In this document: one piece after another, positions 1 to 10,875 of the stretch | Layout: every line of letters begins with the position of its first letter | Numbering within the stretch: the stretch's first letter is position 1 | NCBI RefSeq assembly: GCF_016862955.1 | Contig: NZ_BONY01000046.1 | Span: forward strand, 1 to 64,000 | Direction: 5' to 3' | Source: Rhizocola hellebori | GTDB lineage: Bacteria > Actinomycetota > Actinomycetes > Mycobacteriales > Micromonosporaceae | DNA length: 64,000 nt | Position numbers and translations under genes: made by a program | The notes under the pieces: generated by a model | What the model saw: only the letters and a program-made list of their open reading frames with translations | Told to the model about the DNA's origin: nothing | Databases searched by the model: none

Positions 1-79
1 CGCCAGAATTACAGTACTTGCGTCGCCCGCCATCCTCTAGGAGAGTCGATCTGAGAAGACTCTTTGGAGGGTGGCGGCC

Positions 80-3000
80 GTGGGTGACACAGTTGGCGAC
101 CAGAGTGTCACCACGCGGTGCAGTAATTGCGGCTCGCTGAGAGACCCTTCTGCTCGCTGCCCGAAGTGCGGCAACACACCTGAGGTGCTGCACGCCGAGA
201 TCGGCCGGATCAACAAGGCGATCTCGGACATGAAGCAGCGAGACATCCAGCTGCTCAGCGACATGAAGAAGAACAGCCAGCAGCTGCAAGCCGCGATGCA
301 TCAGCGCAATCTGCTGACCAATGCCGAGCGTGAGCGTCAGACGAAGACCGCGCCCAAGCAGCGGCCGTGGTCGCGCCGTTCTGATTCCAGCGCGACGACG
401 GCAGCGCCGCCGTTCCCGCCTCCGCAGCAGCGGTTTCCCAAGCAGCCGAGGCCGCCGGGTGGGGCCCGCGTGGCGCCGCTTCCCGAGGATCAGCCAGAGG
501 CTTCGCCGCGCCTGATCCAGAATGTGCTGCTGGCACTTGGGCCGCTGCTGCTGGCCGTGACCGCGGTCATTTTCGCGGTTTTCGAACAGCAGTCGGGTGC
601 TCCGCCCGGTGCACGTCTGAGCGTGCTGGGCATCGTGACCATCGGTCTGCTGATCTTCCCGTCGATTCTGGTGCGGCGCGGCCTGTCCGCAACCGCGGAA
701 TCCCTTGCGGTGGTGGGGCTGAGCCTGGTACCCATCGACGGCTATATGGTCGCCCAGCTGCCTGCCTTCCAAGCGAGCGGATCAACCAAGGCCGTCGTCT
801 ACGGGCTCATCTTCGCGGCGAGCACTGTGGTCGCTTTCCTTTTCCACCAAGCCACCGCGCTCACCTCGGCCCGCTACGCCCTGGTCCTGTTCAGTCAGCC
901 GATCCTGCCGCTGCTGGTCTACGACTACGTGGACACGCCGGCGGCGTGGGCTGTGGTGCTGGCCGTGGTCGCCGCGCAGAACGCTTTTATCGCGCGTGGT
1001 TTGGAGTTGTTCCACCGTCCTACACCGACCCCGGTCACCCGCAGCAACCATTGGCTGTGGGAGATCAGCTGGGTGTTGCACGGGGTGGCCATCGGCTCGG
1101 CCGCGGTTTACGCGCTGGCCGCGCTGCTCAAGCCGACCGATGTGGCTGGAGCGTCGCGTGCCGCGCTGGCGTTGCTCCTGGTCAGCGTTGTCGGGCTGTT
1201 CGGGGCCTTGATGCTGCGCCGCCGGCCGCTCGGCGATGTGGCCGCCGGGGCGCTCACCCTTGCGGTGATCGGTGCTGCGGCACGGGTTGCTCTTGTCGCC
1301 ATCCCCGAGCAGGCCGCGCTTGTCGTGGCCGTCGTCGTTTTCGGCACGGGTGTCGCCGTCCGGGCTTTGCCGCACGCCTCGCGCCGCGGGCCGCAGCTTG
1401 CCTCGGCCGCGGCGGTCGCGGTGCTGAGCATTTTCGTCATCGCCGATGTGCTGCGCGCCGCGATGGCGCCGATTCTGGTCGCGATGCCTATGTGGAAGGC
1501 CGATCTGGCGCACTGGGACGCCAATCTCGCCGCCCGCGCCGAGTCGCATTGGCAGCTGGTGGCGACCATCGGCCTGCTGGCTGGAGCCGCCGCGCTCGCT
1601 TTGCCGCCCGCGTTTCGCCGCGAAAGCGCGGTCGCCGGGGCGCTGCTGACCGGCCTGGCCGCTCCGGTGTCGCTCGGGCTGGGCTGGGTGGCGAGCATCT
1701 GGGTGCTCACGCTGGTGGCGATCGCGCTTCTCGCCGTGGGCATCGGGGTCGGCTCGCTCCAGAGTGGACAGTCTGTCGGCTGGGCGGTCACCACCAACCA
1801 CGCCGCCACCGCCCACATCGCCGCCAGCGTGCTGGCCGGGATGGCCGCGCTGGCGGTCGCGCTGGCCGCGCCCTGGTCCACCGCTGGTGTGCTGGCCGCT
1901 TTCACCGTCGCCGGAGTGCTGCTGGCCCAGGCTCAAAAGCGTCTTCCCCAGACGCCGGAGACGATCAGGCTCGGCGATACGGCCACGGGTGCGGCCGCCT
2001 TTGCCGCACCGGGCGCGGTTTCCACCGGGATTATGACGCTTTTCGATGGGGTACCAGCATCGGCCGCGCTGACAGCCGGATTCCTTGCCGCGAGCGCGAC
2101 TCTGGCGATGGTGGCGGTGCGGTTGGTGGCCCATCGCCGTATCGGCACCCCGCTCGCCGTCGGCACCGGGCTCGGCGCGCTGGTCATCACGGGCGCTGCC
2201 TTCGGCGTCGACAACGCCGACCTGCTCGACGCCGGGGTGGGCGCGCTTTTGCTGGTGGCCGCCGTGCTTTTGGCGCTCGCTCCGTCCATAGACGAGGGTC
2301 GCCGGGCCGACCGGCTCCTCGACGGGGCCGATATCGCCGCCGCCGCGGTGACCGCAGCGGCCATCGGCTCGCTTGCCCGCGCGGCCGAGCTCTACTCTCC
2401 AGATCTGTGGCTGGTCATGGCCGCCACCGCGGTTCTCGTGGTGGCCCTTGGCATCCGGATGCTTCCCGAGGCGTGGCGTCGTGGCCCCGCGGTGGGGGCG
2501 GGCCTGACCGGCGGTGTGCTCGGGCTGGTGGCGGGCTATCCCGCGCTCGCCGGGGGGATTCAGGCCCTCACCGCGCCCGGCGACCTGTGGGGCACGATGG
2601 CGCCGGAAAGGACGGTGACGGTCCCGTTCGGCTGGCAGGCACCGGCCGCGCTGATCCTGCTCGCCATCGCCGCCATGGTGGCGTTGCCAAGGCCGCGCAA
2701 CTACGACGCGGCCGCGGCCGCGGTGGTGCTGGCGACCGTGGGCGCCCCCGCCTCGTTCGGGTGGCCTTGGGGTGCGACCATCCTGCTCGGTCTGGCCATC
2801 GCGACCTGTTACGCGGTCGCGGCCACCGTCGCTGTCGACACGCGTGCGGGCTATGCGCGACTCGCCGTGGCAGTCATCGTCGCGCTGCACGCCCTGGCCG
2901 CCAGCCTGGCCATGATGTGGACGACGGCGGCCGCGCTGGCCACGATCGGCTTGGTGAGCGCCGCTGTGGCGGGCCTGGCCGCATCGATTTCCAAGATGTC

Positions 3001-4822
3001 CATTGTGGAGGGTGGGCTGCCCCCGTCACATCTTGACGTGGTGGGCGGCACCGGCGTGCTCGCCGCGCTGCTGACCGCGCCCACGGCGGTGGCGGTCTAC
3101 GTCGCCAGCACCGGCAGCCCGGCCGATGCCGCTTACACCGCGACGATTCTGGCCACCGCGGCCAGCCTCGCCATCCTCGCGTTCTGGCGCGAGTCGATGG
3201 CTGCCTATCTCGGCTGGGCCACCGTCGGGGTGGCCGTTTCCACCACCCTGGTCGCCGCCTTCGCCCTGGTGACTGGGCGGCCCGCCGGGGTCTACGCCGC
3301 GGCTTCCGTGCTGCTGGTGGTGGTTGCCGAATTGCTGCGCGCCAGCGTCAAACCGCTGCTTCAGGACAGGCCGGCCCGCGACGCCGGACGCCGGCTGTGG
3401 CGGTCCAGCCTTGACCAGAGCCAGGCACGGCTGTGGCCCACCCATCCCGGTTCGATGGCCGCGGCGCTCGCGGCGGCGCCCGCGCTCATCGCGATCGGCT
3501 CGCTGGCGCCGGCGCTACGCGCCGCGCTGATCACGCCCTACGACACGCTGAACGCGGTCTGGAAAGGCCCGCCACCGCCGCTGGACTTCACCGTCGACGG
3601 GGTCGCCGTGCTGACGGCGCTGCTGCTCACCATCGCGGCCTCGCTGGCCGCGGTCGGCTTCGGCGGGGGAATCACGCGGGCGGTCTCGGTCGTGGTGCCG
3701 GGCATCGCATTGACCATCCTGATCACGCCGGTCAGCCTCGGGATGCCTTGGCCCGCAAGCGTGATGGCCGGGTTGCTGGTCTTCACGGTCTGCATGCTCA
3801 GTGTGGCGCTGACCGAGCCGCCGATCGACGACGAGTCCACCAACGGCGTCCGCGCGCTTCGGGTGGCGGTGCTCATCATCGGCCTCATCGGCGGTGGCGC
3901 CGGGCTCGCCGGAGCGCTCGCCACCCCGGGCATGACCATCTTCACCTTCGGCGGAGCGGTGCTGGTCGGCCTGACCGCGGCGCTTTACGGCCGCCGGCAG
4001 CGCGCTCGCATCCTCGGCTGGCTCGGCGGCGCGGTCGCGGCTGAGCTGCTCGTGCTCAGCGTGAGCCTGCGGATCGGCGCGAAGCCGGAGTGGGCCGCCT
4101 TCGCCGTACTCGCGGTGGGCACGGCCCTGCTCGCCGCTGCCGCCCTGCTCCCCCGCTTCACCCGGCCCGGGTCCATTCCGGAGGCCAGCGCGATGGAGTG
4201 GGCCGGTTACACGGCCGGCGTTATCGCCCTCGCGCTTGCGGTTCGCTCGCCGGTCCACGTCGCGGGATTGCTGGCTTCCTTCGGCGCGGTGCTGGGCATG
4301 ACCGCGACCCGCCCGAGCCGCACCGTGCAGCAGCGCCGCACCCTGTTCTGGGCCGCCGCGGCCGCCGAGATCACCGCCTGGTGGCTCATGTTGCGCAGCA
4401 ACGACATCACCTTCGACATCATCGAGGTCTACAGCGTTCCCTTTGCGCTGCTTGCGCTCTGGGTCGGCCTGATCGAGCTCAAGCAGCGGCCACAGCTGGG
4501 CAGCTGGGCCGCCTACGGCCCGGCCCTGATCGCCGGATTCGGGCCGACGGTGGTGATGGCGCTGGCCAACGAGGGCCCGTGGTGGCGCGAAATCGTGCTG
4601 CTGCTCGCGGGAAGCGCGGTGCTCACCTTCGGCTCCCAGAACCAGCAGCGGGCACCGGTCACCATCGGCTCGGTGGTGCTGACCATCACCGCGTTCCACG
4701 CGCTGACCCTGGTCGACTGGACCTGGCTGGCCGTGGGCATCACCGGTGTGGTGCTGGTGATCCTCGGCGCGAGCAGTGAGCGCCGCCGCCGCGCGGTGGA
4801 ACGCTACAACCGCTTCCGCTAA
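80..4822 (+). CDS. Giant polytopic membrane protein with N-terminal zinc ribbon
   Basis: Function unknown. The N-terminus carries two CxxC pairs (CSNC and CPKC within the first 35 residues), the pattern of a zinc ribbon. A charged, coiled-coil-like stretch (about residues 40-85) and a Pro/Arg-rich linker follow. The remaining ~1400 residues are almost continuous Ala/Leu/Val/Gly hydrophobic segments, well over 30 predicted membrane passes. Large proteins of this layout occur in actinomycetes as unnamed integral membrane proteins; no transporter or enzyme motif is visible. The frame opens with GTG at 71, but GGAGG at 66-70 abuts it, so the in-frame GTG at 80 (9 nt spacing) is preferred. Its TAA overlaps the purE stop on the other strand. 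Confidence 0.8.
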   Translation: MGDTVGDQSVTTRCSNCGSLRDPSARCPKCGNTPEVLHAEIGRINKAISDMKQRDIQLLSDMKKNSQQLQAAMHQRNLLTNAERERQTKTAPKQRPWSRRSDSSATTAAPPFPPPQQRFPKQPRPPGGARVAPLPEDQPEASPRLIQNVLLALGPLLLAVTAVIFAVFEQQSGAPPGARLSVLGIVTIGLLIFPSILVRRGLSATAESLAVVGLSLVPIDGYMVAQLPAFQASGSTKAVVYGLIFAASTVVAFLFHQATALTSARYALVLFSQPILPLLVYDYVDTPAAWAVVLAVVAAQNAFIARGLELFHRPTPTPVTRSNHWLWEISWVLHGVAIGSAAVYALAALLKPTDVAGASRAALALLLVSVVGLFGALMLRRRPLGDVAAGALTLAVIGAAARVALVAIPEQAALVVAVVVFGTGVAVRALPHASRRGPQLASAAAVAVLSIFVIADVLRAAMAPILVAMPMWKADLAHWDANLAARAESHWQLVATIGLLAGAAALALPPAFRRESAVAGALLTGLAAPVSLGLGWVASIWVLTLVAIALLAVGIGVGSLQSGQSVGWAVTTNHAATAHIAASVLAGMAALAVALAAPWSTAGVLAAFTVAGVLLAQAQKRLPQTPETIRLGDTATGAAAFAAPGAVSTGIMTLFDGVPASAALTAGFLAASATLAMVAVRLVAHRRIGTPLAVGTGLGALVITGAAFGVDNADLLDAGVGALLLVAAVLLALAPSIDEGRRADRLLDGADIAAAAVTAAAIGSLARAAELYSPDLWLVMAATAVLVVALGIRMLPEAWRRGPAVGAGLTGGVLGLVAGYPALAGGIQALTAPGDLWGTMAPERTVTVPFGWQAPAALILLAIAAMVALPRPRNYDAAAAAVVLATVGAPASFGWPWGATILLGLAIATCYAVAATVAVDTRAGYARLAVAVIVALHALAASLAMMWTTAAALATIGLVSAAVAGLAASISKMSIVEGGLPPSHLDVVGGTGVLAALLTAPTAVAVYVASTGSPADAAYTATILATAASLAILAFWRESMAAYLGWATVGVAVSTTLVAAFALVTGRPAGVYAAASVLLVVVAELLRASVKPLLQDRPARDAGRRLWRSSLDQSQARLWPTHPGSMAAALAAAPALIAIGSLAPALRAALITPYDTLNAVWKGPPPPLDFTVDGVAVLTALLLTIAASLAAVGFGGGITRAVSVVVPGIALTILITPVSLGMPWPASVMAGLLVFTVCMLSVALTEPPIDDESTNGVRALRVAVLIIGLIGGGAGLAGALATPGMTIFTFGGAVLVGLTAALYGRRQRARILGWLGGAVAAELLVLSVSLRIGAKPEWAAFAVLAVGTALLAAAALLPRFTRPGSIPEASAMEWAGYTAGVIALALAVRSPVHVAGLLASFGAVLGMTATRPSRTVQQRRTLFWAAAAAEITAWWLMLRSNDITFDIIEVYSVPFALLALWVGLIELKQRPQLGSWAAYGPALIAGFGPTVVMALANEGPWWREIVLLLAGSAVLTFGSQNQQRAPVTIGSVVLTITAFHALTLVDWTWLAVGITGVVLVILGASSERRRRAVERYNRFR

Positions 4823-5307
4823 AGGGAAGCCTGCAGCTTGGCGTCCTTGTCGGCGACCATCTCCACCAGGGAGGCCTGATAGGCCTCCATCCTGGCCAGC
4901 AGGTCGGCGTCGTGTGCGCCCAAAATCCTCACCGCGAGCAGACCGGCGTTACGCGCGCCACCGATCGATACCGTCGCCACCGGTATCCCTGCGGGCATCT
5001 GGACGATGGATAGCAGCGAGTCCATCCCGTCCAGATGTTTGAGCGGCACGGGAACACCGATGACCGGAAGCGCCGTGGCGGAAGCCATCATGCCCGGCAG
5101 CGCGGCCGCCCCACCTGCGCCCGCAATGATCACTTTGAGCCCGCGCCGGGCCGCCTCGGCACCGTAGTCCAGCATCAGCTGCGGGGTGCGATGCGCGGAG
5201 ATGACGCGCACCTCGTAGGGCACGCCGAAGTCGGCCAGGATCTCAGCCGCCCCTTGCATCGTGGCCCAGTCGGAGTCGGAACCCATTACCACGCCGACGA
5301 TCGTCAC
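4819..5307 (-). CDS. purE: N5-carboxyaminoimidazole ribonucleotide mutase PurE
   Basis: Class I PurE, which isomerises N5-CAIR to CAIR in de novo purine synthesis. Visible family motifs are GSDSDW near the N-terminus, SAHRTP, and the glycine-rich [10 protein letters not shown]. The length of 162 aa is normal. The GTG at 5307 is chosen because GGAGAG lies 5 nt upstream on the minus strand and translation then begins directly with the first beta strand. A longer reading from an ATG inside purK would add eight unlikely residues. It follows purK by 2 nt, so the pair is co-transcribed and probably translationally coupled. The stop overlaps the convergent stop of the preceding membrane-protein gene. 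Confidence 0.96.
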   Translation of the reverse strand: MTIVGVVMGSDSDWATMQGAAEILADFGVPYEVRVISAHRTPQLMLDYGAEAARRGLKVIIAGAGGAAALPGMMASATALPVIGVPVPLKHLDGMDSLLSIVQMPAGIPVATVSIGGARNAGLLAVRILGAHDADLLARMEAYQASLVEMVADKDAKLQASL

Positions 5308-5309
5308 AG

Positions 5310-6431
5310 CTACTCTCCAAATTGGATCCAATGCGCCGCGCGCGCGGCCCGCGCCCGGCAGTCTGCCATGTCGTCACCGAGCGCCGTGACATGGCCGATC
5401 TTGCGCCCCGGGCGCACCTGCTTGCCATAGAAATGCACCTTGACCGCCGGCTCCGCGGCCATCAGGTGATGCAGCCGCTCATCGATGCCCATACCGCCAA
5501 CCGGCCCGCCTAGCACGTTGGCCATGGCCACTGCGGGCGCGGCGAGCCGGGTGTCGCCGAGCGGATAGTCGAGCACCGCCCGCAGATGCTGCTCGAACTG
5601 GGAGGTGCGCGCACCCTCGATGGTCCAGTGACCCGAGTTGTGCGGACGCATCGCCAGCTCGTTGACGACTATGCCGTCGTCGGTCTCGAAGAGCTCCACC
5701 GCGAGCAATCCCACCACATCCAGCTCCTTGGCGAGCTGGATGGCGAGCTGCTGTGCTTGAACCGCAAGCCTTTGCGGCAGGTTCGGGGCCGGGGCGAGGA
5801 CCTCCACGCAGATCCCGTCGCGCTGCACCGTCTCGACCACCGGATAGACAGCCACCTGCCCGAAGGGCGAACGGGCCACCTGGACGGCCAGCTCCCGGCG
5901 CAGATTCACCCGCTCCTCCGCGATCAGCTCGACGTCGGGCAAGCTCATGTCGGCTTCGGTGACCATGAATACGCCGCGCCCGTCGTAGCCGCCACGAACG
6001 GTCTTCACCACGGCGGGCAGCCCGAAGGCAGCCAGATCGGCTGGACCGGCAATCGGGCTCCAGCGCGGCACGGGCACCCCCAGCTCACTGAGCCGCTGCC
6101 GCATGGCGCGCTTGTCCTGCGCGTAAAGCAGAGCCTCCGCGCTGGGAAAGATCTTGACGCCCTCGGCGGAAAGCGCCCGGATGTAGTCGCCCGGCACATG
6201 CTCGTGGTCGAACGTGACGACGTCGCACTCCTTGGCGAACGAACGCAGCGCGGCCAAGTCCAGATGACTGCCGAGCCGGGTCTCCGGCGTCACCAGCGCC
6301 GCTGAGTCGTCGGCCTGCTCGCTGAGCACATGCAGCGACTGCCCCAGGCCTATTGCCGCCTGATGGGTCATGCGGGCCAGCTGCCCGCCACCGATCATGC
6401 CGACCACGGGCAGCCCGCTGCGGCTCCTCAC
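5310..6431 (-). CDS. purK: 5-(carboxyamino)imidazole ribonucleotide synthase PurK
   Basis: ATP-grasp enzyme converting AIR, bicarbonate and ATP to N5-CAIR, the substrate of PurE encoded 2 nt downstream. The N-terminal nucleotide-binding motif [11 protein letters not shown], the ATP-grasp segment [13 protein letters not shown] and the C-terminal [17 protein letters not shown] are all present. The length of 373 aa matches the family. The GTG start at 6431 is the first in-frame codon that keeps the glycine-rich loop near the N-terminus. The product is a cytoplasmic homodimer in known relatives. The gene is intact with normal codon use. Confidence 0.96.
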   Translation of the reverse strand: MRSRSGLPVVGMIGGGQLARMTHQAAIGLGQSLHVLSEQADDSAALVTPETRLGSHLDLAALRSFAKECDVVTFDHEHVPGDYIRALSAEGVKIFPSAEALLYAQDKRAMRQRLSELGVPVPRWSPIAGPADLAAFGLPAVVKTVRGGYDGRGVFMVTEADMSLPDVELIAEERVNLRRELAVQVARSPFGQVAVYPVVETVQRDGICVEVLAPAPNLPQRLAVQAQQLAIQLAKELDVVGLLAVELFETDDGIVVNELAMRPHNSGHWTIEGARTSQFEQHLRAVLDYPLGDTRLAAPAVAMANVLGGPVGGMGIDERLHHLMAAEPAVKVHFYGKQVRPGRKIGHVTALGDDMADCRARAARAAHWIQFGE

Positions 6432-6526
6432 CTGCGACCCCCACCAGCGACATGGTGGAGCGGCAATGAGCGCGAAGCTCCGGTTCTTTTCATGTCAGTC
6501 ATCGCAGCCCATCGTAGGCCGTACTC

Positions 6527-8701
6527 TTATCTGCGCTTCGCGGGCTGGCGGCGACCGCCTTTGCGGCCCGGCTGCTGTGCGCCCTGCCGCGAGCCGGCCA
6601 TGGTCGCCACGAGCAGCGGTGTGCGCTCGTCACCCTGCCCGAATGGGTTGTCCGCGCACAGTTTCGCCAGCAGCTCGGGCGCCGGCTCGGCCGAGCCGTC
6701 CCACCCGTACTGGGTCACTCCCGTCGCGTCCACGCCGACGATCGCACATCCGCCCAGGGCTTGGGCGACCTCGTCCGGCAGCAATCTGCGTAGCGCGCTG
6801 ACGATCTCCGCGGCGCTGCGGTCGCCGTCGACCGGCTGCGGGATCACGGCCAGATTGCCGGGCGGGCAAGCGTTTTCGCGCGGCGGGCTCACCGCGACGG
6901 CGGCGACGCCGCTGACCCGGTCGTACCAGGAGCGCTTTCCCAAGCGGGCACAGGCCACCGCTAGCCCCATCCGCATTCCGCCCGCCTCATCGATGGCCAC
7001 CTGCATGCTCCACGGGTCGGGATGCCTGGTGCCGTTGGCCGCCTTGGCCAGCAGCCCGGCCAGGCGGCCGGGGGTGATGGTCCACACCGGGATGGCCCGG
7101 CCCGCGGCGACGGCCATCGATTTGGCGACGATCATCAGGTACCACGGATGGCGCATCGCCAGTCTGGTCGGCTTCGCCGCCGTGTTGACGAATTCGGCTA
7201 CATACCAAGCGATTTTCTCGGCGATCCGCTCCTGCGGCCCCAGCTGCTCGGTCCCGATCAGGTGGCGTTGCCAGCGCCCGGCCACAATCGCCTCCGGCGC
7301 GGGACGGCTCGCCGGCACCGCCACACGCTCCGGGCGAACCACGACACTGAGCCATCTTTCAAGCACATAGTGCCGCCACAGCCGGTCGAGGTCCGGATCG
7401 CTGGCCCGGCCTAGCCGGCACAGCCGGGCGAGGGCCGCGTCATCGCGCGTCCCGTGTTTCGGGTAGAGCAGCGTGGTGGCCAGCTCGGGACGTAAGCGCT
7501 GCAACACCTCGGGCAGGGCCGGCTCAAGCCCATCGGCCCGGACAGCCGCCCGCATCGAAGCGTGCGGCAGGGTGCGCTCCGCGAGCGCCTGCAACTCCGC
7601 GCGGGCGTTCGGGTCGGACCCGTCCAATTCCCGATAGGGAAAACGAAGGGTCAAGCCATAGCGGGCCGCGATCCGGTCGCTGAGCCGGCTCAGATGCGCG
7701 GCCGGGCCACGCCAGCCGATCGCGGTGAGCAGCGTGTCCACCTCGCCGCCGCAGGCCCGCGCCATCGCCCAAAGCAGGTAGGCGGCCAGACCCGGCACCG
7801 GCTCGCCCAGGTCGATCATAAAACCATCAACATCAATTTCATCTGTGTACAGCGGCAGCGCTCGATGCCGGATAGATGCCTCCGAAATGGGGCCCAGCAA
7901 CGCTTCGTGCGCTCGTTCCTGCCCAGGCATGTAGGACGAATAGACCGGAACGGCACGATGCGTTTCCCGTTCGGCCAGGGCCGCCCCGAGCATGGCCGCG
8001 GTCGGCAACGCCACGTCCTGCTGACCCGCCCCGAGCATGACCACCCCGGTCCGCTCATCCCCAAGCGCACCAAGCAAAGCCATCCTGCCCGAAGCGCGAC
8101 TCGGCTTGGCCGCCAGCGGCGGATGCGCCCTGATGGCCCAGCCATCGGCCTGCCCGCCCGATCCGGCGTGCCGCGACACCTCCACCACCTGGCCGGGCAA
8201 CACCCGCCTGATGCCCTCGAAGAACGTCGCTGCCACCTCATCGCACGCCCCGGTGGCCAGGAACCGGGCCACCGCCGCGTCGTTCGGCTTGGCCGCAATG
8301 CCCGCCGCGAGCAGGGCCGTCGGCTCGCTCGCCACCATCACCGCACCCCGCGATCGGGCGTAGTACAGCGGCGGCCCATCCAGATTGCGTGCGAGCACCA
8401 GACCATCGGAATCGGCCAGAATCAGCGCATACGGATTCGGGCCGCTAATCAGAGCTTGGGGACCTTGTCTCTGGTACCGGGAAAGCAAGCTCGAAAGCTC
8501 GGCCATGCCATCGACGATGATCGCATTCCCATCGGCCTCGAACACCTTGGGCATCCCGGCTCTGACCAGCAGCCGCGCCGGGCCATGCCCGACGATGACC
8601 TCACCATCCCCGCGCGGCGCCAGCGCTTCGCTGAGGGCGGCGAGGGTTTGGGTGGTGGTGCGATCGGAGCCGAAACTGAGCAGTGCGGCAAGGCCAGCCA
8701 T
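6527..8701 (-). CDS. Degenerate asparagine-synthase-like protein fused to an F420-0:gamma-glutamyl-ligase-like domain
   Basis: A 724-aa two-part protein. Residues ~1-480 follow the asparagine/beta-lactam synthetase layout: an Ntn-type glutaminase-like domain, then a synthetase-like domain. The mature N-terminal Cys needed for glutaminase activity is absent (Met-Ala-Gly start), and the SGGxDS pyrophosphate loop is replaced by MLGAGQQDVAL, so classical amide transfer is unlikely. Residues ~485-700 resemble actinobacterial proteins annotated F420-0:gamma-glutamyl ligase, with KSMAVAAGRAIPV, an AIDEAGG segment, CPPGNLAVIP and the C-terminal DNPFGQGDERTPLL. A basic tail (GRKGGRRQPAKRR) ends the protein. 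ATG 8701 is preferred to TTG 8707. Domain recognition is from remembered family patterns; the reaction is unknown. Confidence 0.7.
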   Translation of the reverse strand: MAGLAALLSFGSDRTTTQTLAALSEALAPRGDGEVIVGHGPARLLVRAGMPKVFEADGNAIIVDGMAELSSLLSRYQRQGPQALISGPNPYALILADSDGLVLARNLDGPPLYYARSRGAVMVASEPTALLAAGIAAKPNDAAVARFLATGACDEVAATFFEGIRRVLPGQVVEVSRHAGSGGQADGWAIRAHPPLAAKPSRASGRMALLGALGDERTGVVMLGAGQQDVALPTAAMLGAALAERETHRAVPVYSSYMPGQERAHEALLGPISEASIRHRALPLYTDEIDVDGFMIDLGEPVPGLAAYLLWAMARACGGEVDTLLTAIGWRGPAAHLSRLSDRIAARYGLTLRFPYRELDGSDPNARAELQALAERTLPHASMRAAVRADGLEPALPEVLQRLRPELATTLLYPKHGTRDDAALARLCRLGRASDPDLDRLWRHYVLERWLSVVVRPERVAVPASRPAPEAIVAGRWQRHLIGTEQLGPQERIAEKIAWYVAEFVNTAAKPTRLAMRHPWYLMIVAKSMAVAAGRAIPVWTITPGRLAGLLAKAANGTRHPDPWSMQVAIDEAGGMRMGLAVACARLGKRSWYDRVSGVAAVAVSPPRENACPPGNLAVIPQPVDGDRSAAEIVSALRRLLPDEVAQALGGCAIVGVDATGVTQYGWDGSAEPAPELLAKLCADNPFGQGDERTPLLVATMAGSRQGAQQPGRKGGRRQPAKRR

Positions 8702-8730
8702 GAGCAAGCAGCCTAGCCACGTTTGTCCGA

Positions 8731-10776
8731 TTAGCCGCTTACATCACCCGAACGTCGGAGCATTGTCGTGAGTTCGACACTTGTCGTCACCGGACGATCG
8801 CAGACGAACCCGCGGCACACATAGGCGGCCGCCTGCCCGTCCCGCAACGGCCTGCCCTCCAGCAGCGGAACCCCCACCCGATCGGGCTCCCCCACCACGA
8901 GCACCGCCCCCGGTGGCGCAGCCCAAAGCGCAGCCCGCACCAGCGCCTGCGCCCCTTCCCCCGCCGCACCTCCGCCTGCCGGGCCTGCCGGGCTGGCGGG
9001 TGGCGGCACGGCGATGGCTATTTCCACCGGGCCGTTGACCAAGGCTTCCGCGGCTGCTGCGGAGTAGCCGGCGAACCTCGGATGCTTGGCGATCAGCTCA
9101 CCCACCGTGCCGAGCGCTCGCTCCGCGATCTGACGATGCTCCACGCTGCCGGTCAGCGCGGAGTAGGCAATCAATGCGGTCACCAGACTCGACAGCCCCG
9201 ACGGGGTCGCGTTGTCGGTCGGGTCCGCCGGACGGGTGACAAGCTTTTGGGCGTCATCGGCTGTGTCGAAGAACCCGCCGGCGCCGTTTTCGAACCTTGC
9301 CGTGGCCGTGTCGAGCAGACTTCCGGCCAGCTCCAGCCACTGTCCCTGCCCGGTCAGCTGATGCAGCGCACAGAAGGCCTCGGCCACGCAGCCGTAGTCC
9401 TCCAGCACCCCGGCCGGCTCACCCGCCTTGCCGTCCCTGGACACCCGGCGGATCCGGCCCTCGCCGAAGTGCAGATCTCGCAACAGCTCGCCCGCCTTGA
9501 CCGCGGCATCGGCCAGCTCCTGACGCTGAGTCAGCCTCGCGTTCTCCACCAGCGCGGTGATCGCCAAGCCGTTCCACGCCGCGACCACCTTGTCGTCGCG
9601 GGCCGGTTGCGGCCTTTCCGATCGCGCCCGGGCAAGCTTCTCGCGGATGGTCTGCCACCTGTGCTTCAGCTCTTCGCTGGCGTCATCGATGTCCCGCTTG
9701 AGCTGCAACACGCTCAGACCGTGCTCGAAGGTCCCCTCTTGGGTCACGCCCAACAGATCGGCTGCCCAATCTGCGTCGGGCTGACCCAGTACCCCCAAAA
9801 GCTGCTCTTTGTTCCAGGCGTAGGTAAGGCCTTCCACGCCATCGGTGTCCGCATCGAGCGCCGACGCGAAGCCGCCTTCGGCTGTTCGCATGTCGCGCAG
9901 CAGGAAATCAGCTGTTTCCCCGGCCACCCGAGCGGCCATCGGATCGTCGGTCAGCCGCCACAGCTCGGTATAGTTTCTGAGCAGCAAAGCGTTGTCATAC
10001 AACATCTTTTCGAAGTGCGGCACGGTCCAGGTGGCGTCCACGGTGTAGCGGTGAAAACCGCCACCCACCTGATCGAAGAGCCCGCCCCGCGCCATCGCCT
10101 CACAGGTATGCCGGGCGATCTCAAGCGACCCCCCATCACCGGCCCGAAGCTGTTGGCGCAGCAGGAAATGCAACACCATGTGCGGCGGGAACTTCGGCGC
10201 GCCACCGAACCCGCCGTTCACCTGATCGTGCCCACGCGCCACCAACGCCGCCGCCGCGTCCAACAGGCCCGAAGTAATCTCGGCTTCGCCGCGCAAGGGT
10301 GTTCCGGCTATCGCCTCCACCACCTGAATCCCTTGCGCCACCACGTCTTCACGCTGATCCCGCCACGCCTGGCCGATGGCGCGCAGCAGCCCCGAAAACT
10401 GCTCCTTCGGGTAATAGGTGCCGCAGAAGAACGGCTCCCCCGCAGGGGTGGCGAAGACCGTCATCGGCCACCCGCCCTGACCGGTCATCGCCTGGGTCGC
10501 CTGCATATAAACCGCGTCCACATCGGGCCGCTCCTCGCGATCAACCTTGATCGCCACGAAACCCTCATTGACGAGCCGTCCAACCGCCTCGTCTTCAAAC
10601 GACTCATGCGCCATCACATGACACCAGTGGCAAGCGGCGTATCCCACACTGATCAGCACGGGCACATCGCGGCGTTTGGCCTCCGCGAACGCTTCCTCTT
10701 CCCACTGCCACCAATCCACCGGGTTGTTGGCATGTTGCAAGAGGTAGGGCGAGGTCGCGCTACCGAGTCGGTTCAC
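8731..10776 (-). CDS. Thioredoxin-domain protein of the DUF255/YyaL (SSP411) family
   Basis: The N-terminal ~170 residues are the DUF255 thioredoxin-like domain, recognised by the opening [17 protein letters not shown], the redox-type CHWC motif ([16 protein letters not shown]), DREERPD and GGWPMTVF. The rest is the alpha/alpha six-barrel typical of YyaL, with GGFHRYTVD and [10 protein letters not shown]. The 681-aa length is usual. The physiological reaction of this widespread family is not established. It sits 29 nt downstream of the next minus-strand gene's reading direction and could share its transcript. The start is ATG at 10776. Confidence 0.93.
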   Translation of the reverse strand: MNRLGSATSPYLLQHANNPVDWWQWEEEAFAEAKRRDVPVLISVGYAACHWCHVMAHESFEDEAVGRLVNEGFVAIKVDREERPDVDAVYMQATQAMTGQGGWPMTVFATPAGEPFFCGTYYPKEQFSGLLRAIGQAWRDQREDVVAQGIQVVEAIAGTPLRGEAEITSGLLDAAAALVARGHDQVNGGFGGAPKFPPHMVLHFLLRQQLRAGDGGSLEIARHTCEAMARGGLFDQVGGGFHRYTVDATWTVPHFEKMLYDNALLLRNYTELWRLTDDPMAARVAGETADFLLRDMRTAEGGFASALDADTDGVEGLTYAWNKEQLLGVLGQPDADWAADLLGVTQEGTFEHGLSVLQLKRDIDDASEELKHRWQTIREKLARARSERPQPARDDKVVAAWNGLAITALVENARLTQRQELADAAVKAGELLRDLHFGEGRIRRVSRDGKAGEPAGVLEDYGCVAEAFCALHQLTGQGQWLELAGSLLDTATARFENGAGGFFDTADDAQKLVTRPADPTDNATPSGLSSLVTALIAYSALTGSVEHRQIAERALGTVGELIAKHPRFAGYSAAAAEALVNGPVEIAIAVPPPASPAGPAGGGAAGEGAQALVRAALWAAPPGAVLVVGEPDRVGVPLLEGRPLRDGQAAAYVCRGFVCDRPVTTSVELTTMLRRSGDVSG

Positions 10777-10822
10777 CAGATCACTCTCTCACACCGGTCC
10801 CCGTTGGAGCGTGTTGAACGAT

Positions 10823-10860
10823 CGACGTCCCGCCAACCTGGCGCGGCGGGCGGGACGTCG
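10823..10860 (-). terminator. Stem-loop terminator candidate (12-bp perfect stem)
   Basis: CGACGTCCCGCC (10823-10834) pairs exactly with GGCGGGACGTCG (10849-10860) around a 14-nt loop, just after the stop of the minus-strand propeller gene at 10876. No T tract follows, as is common for actinobacterial terminators. Confidence 0.6.
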
Positions 10861-10875
10861 TTGTCACGGGGTTGG

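Noticed and set aside
782-2890. Long minus-strand frame (702 aa) opposite the giant membrane protein
   Set aside because: Composition is Arg/Gly/His/Gln-rich low complexity, typical of the antisense of high-GC membrane-protein codons.
946-3036. Long plus-strand frame (696 aa) inside the giant membrane protein gene
   Set aside because: Arg/Gly-rich shadow frame; the overlapping frame encodes regular membrane helices.
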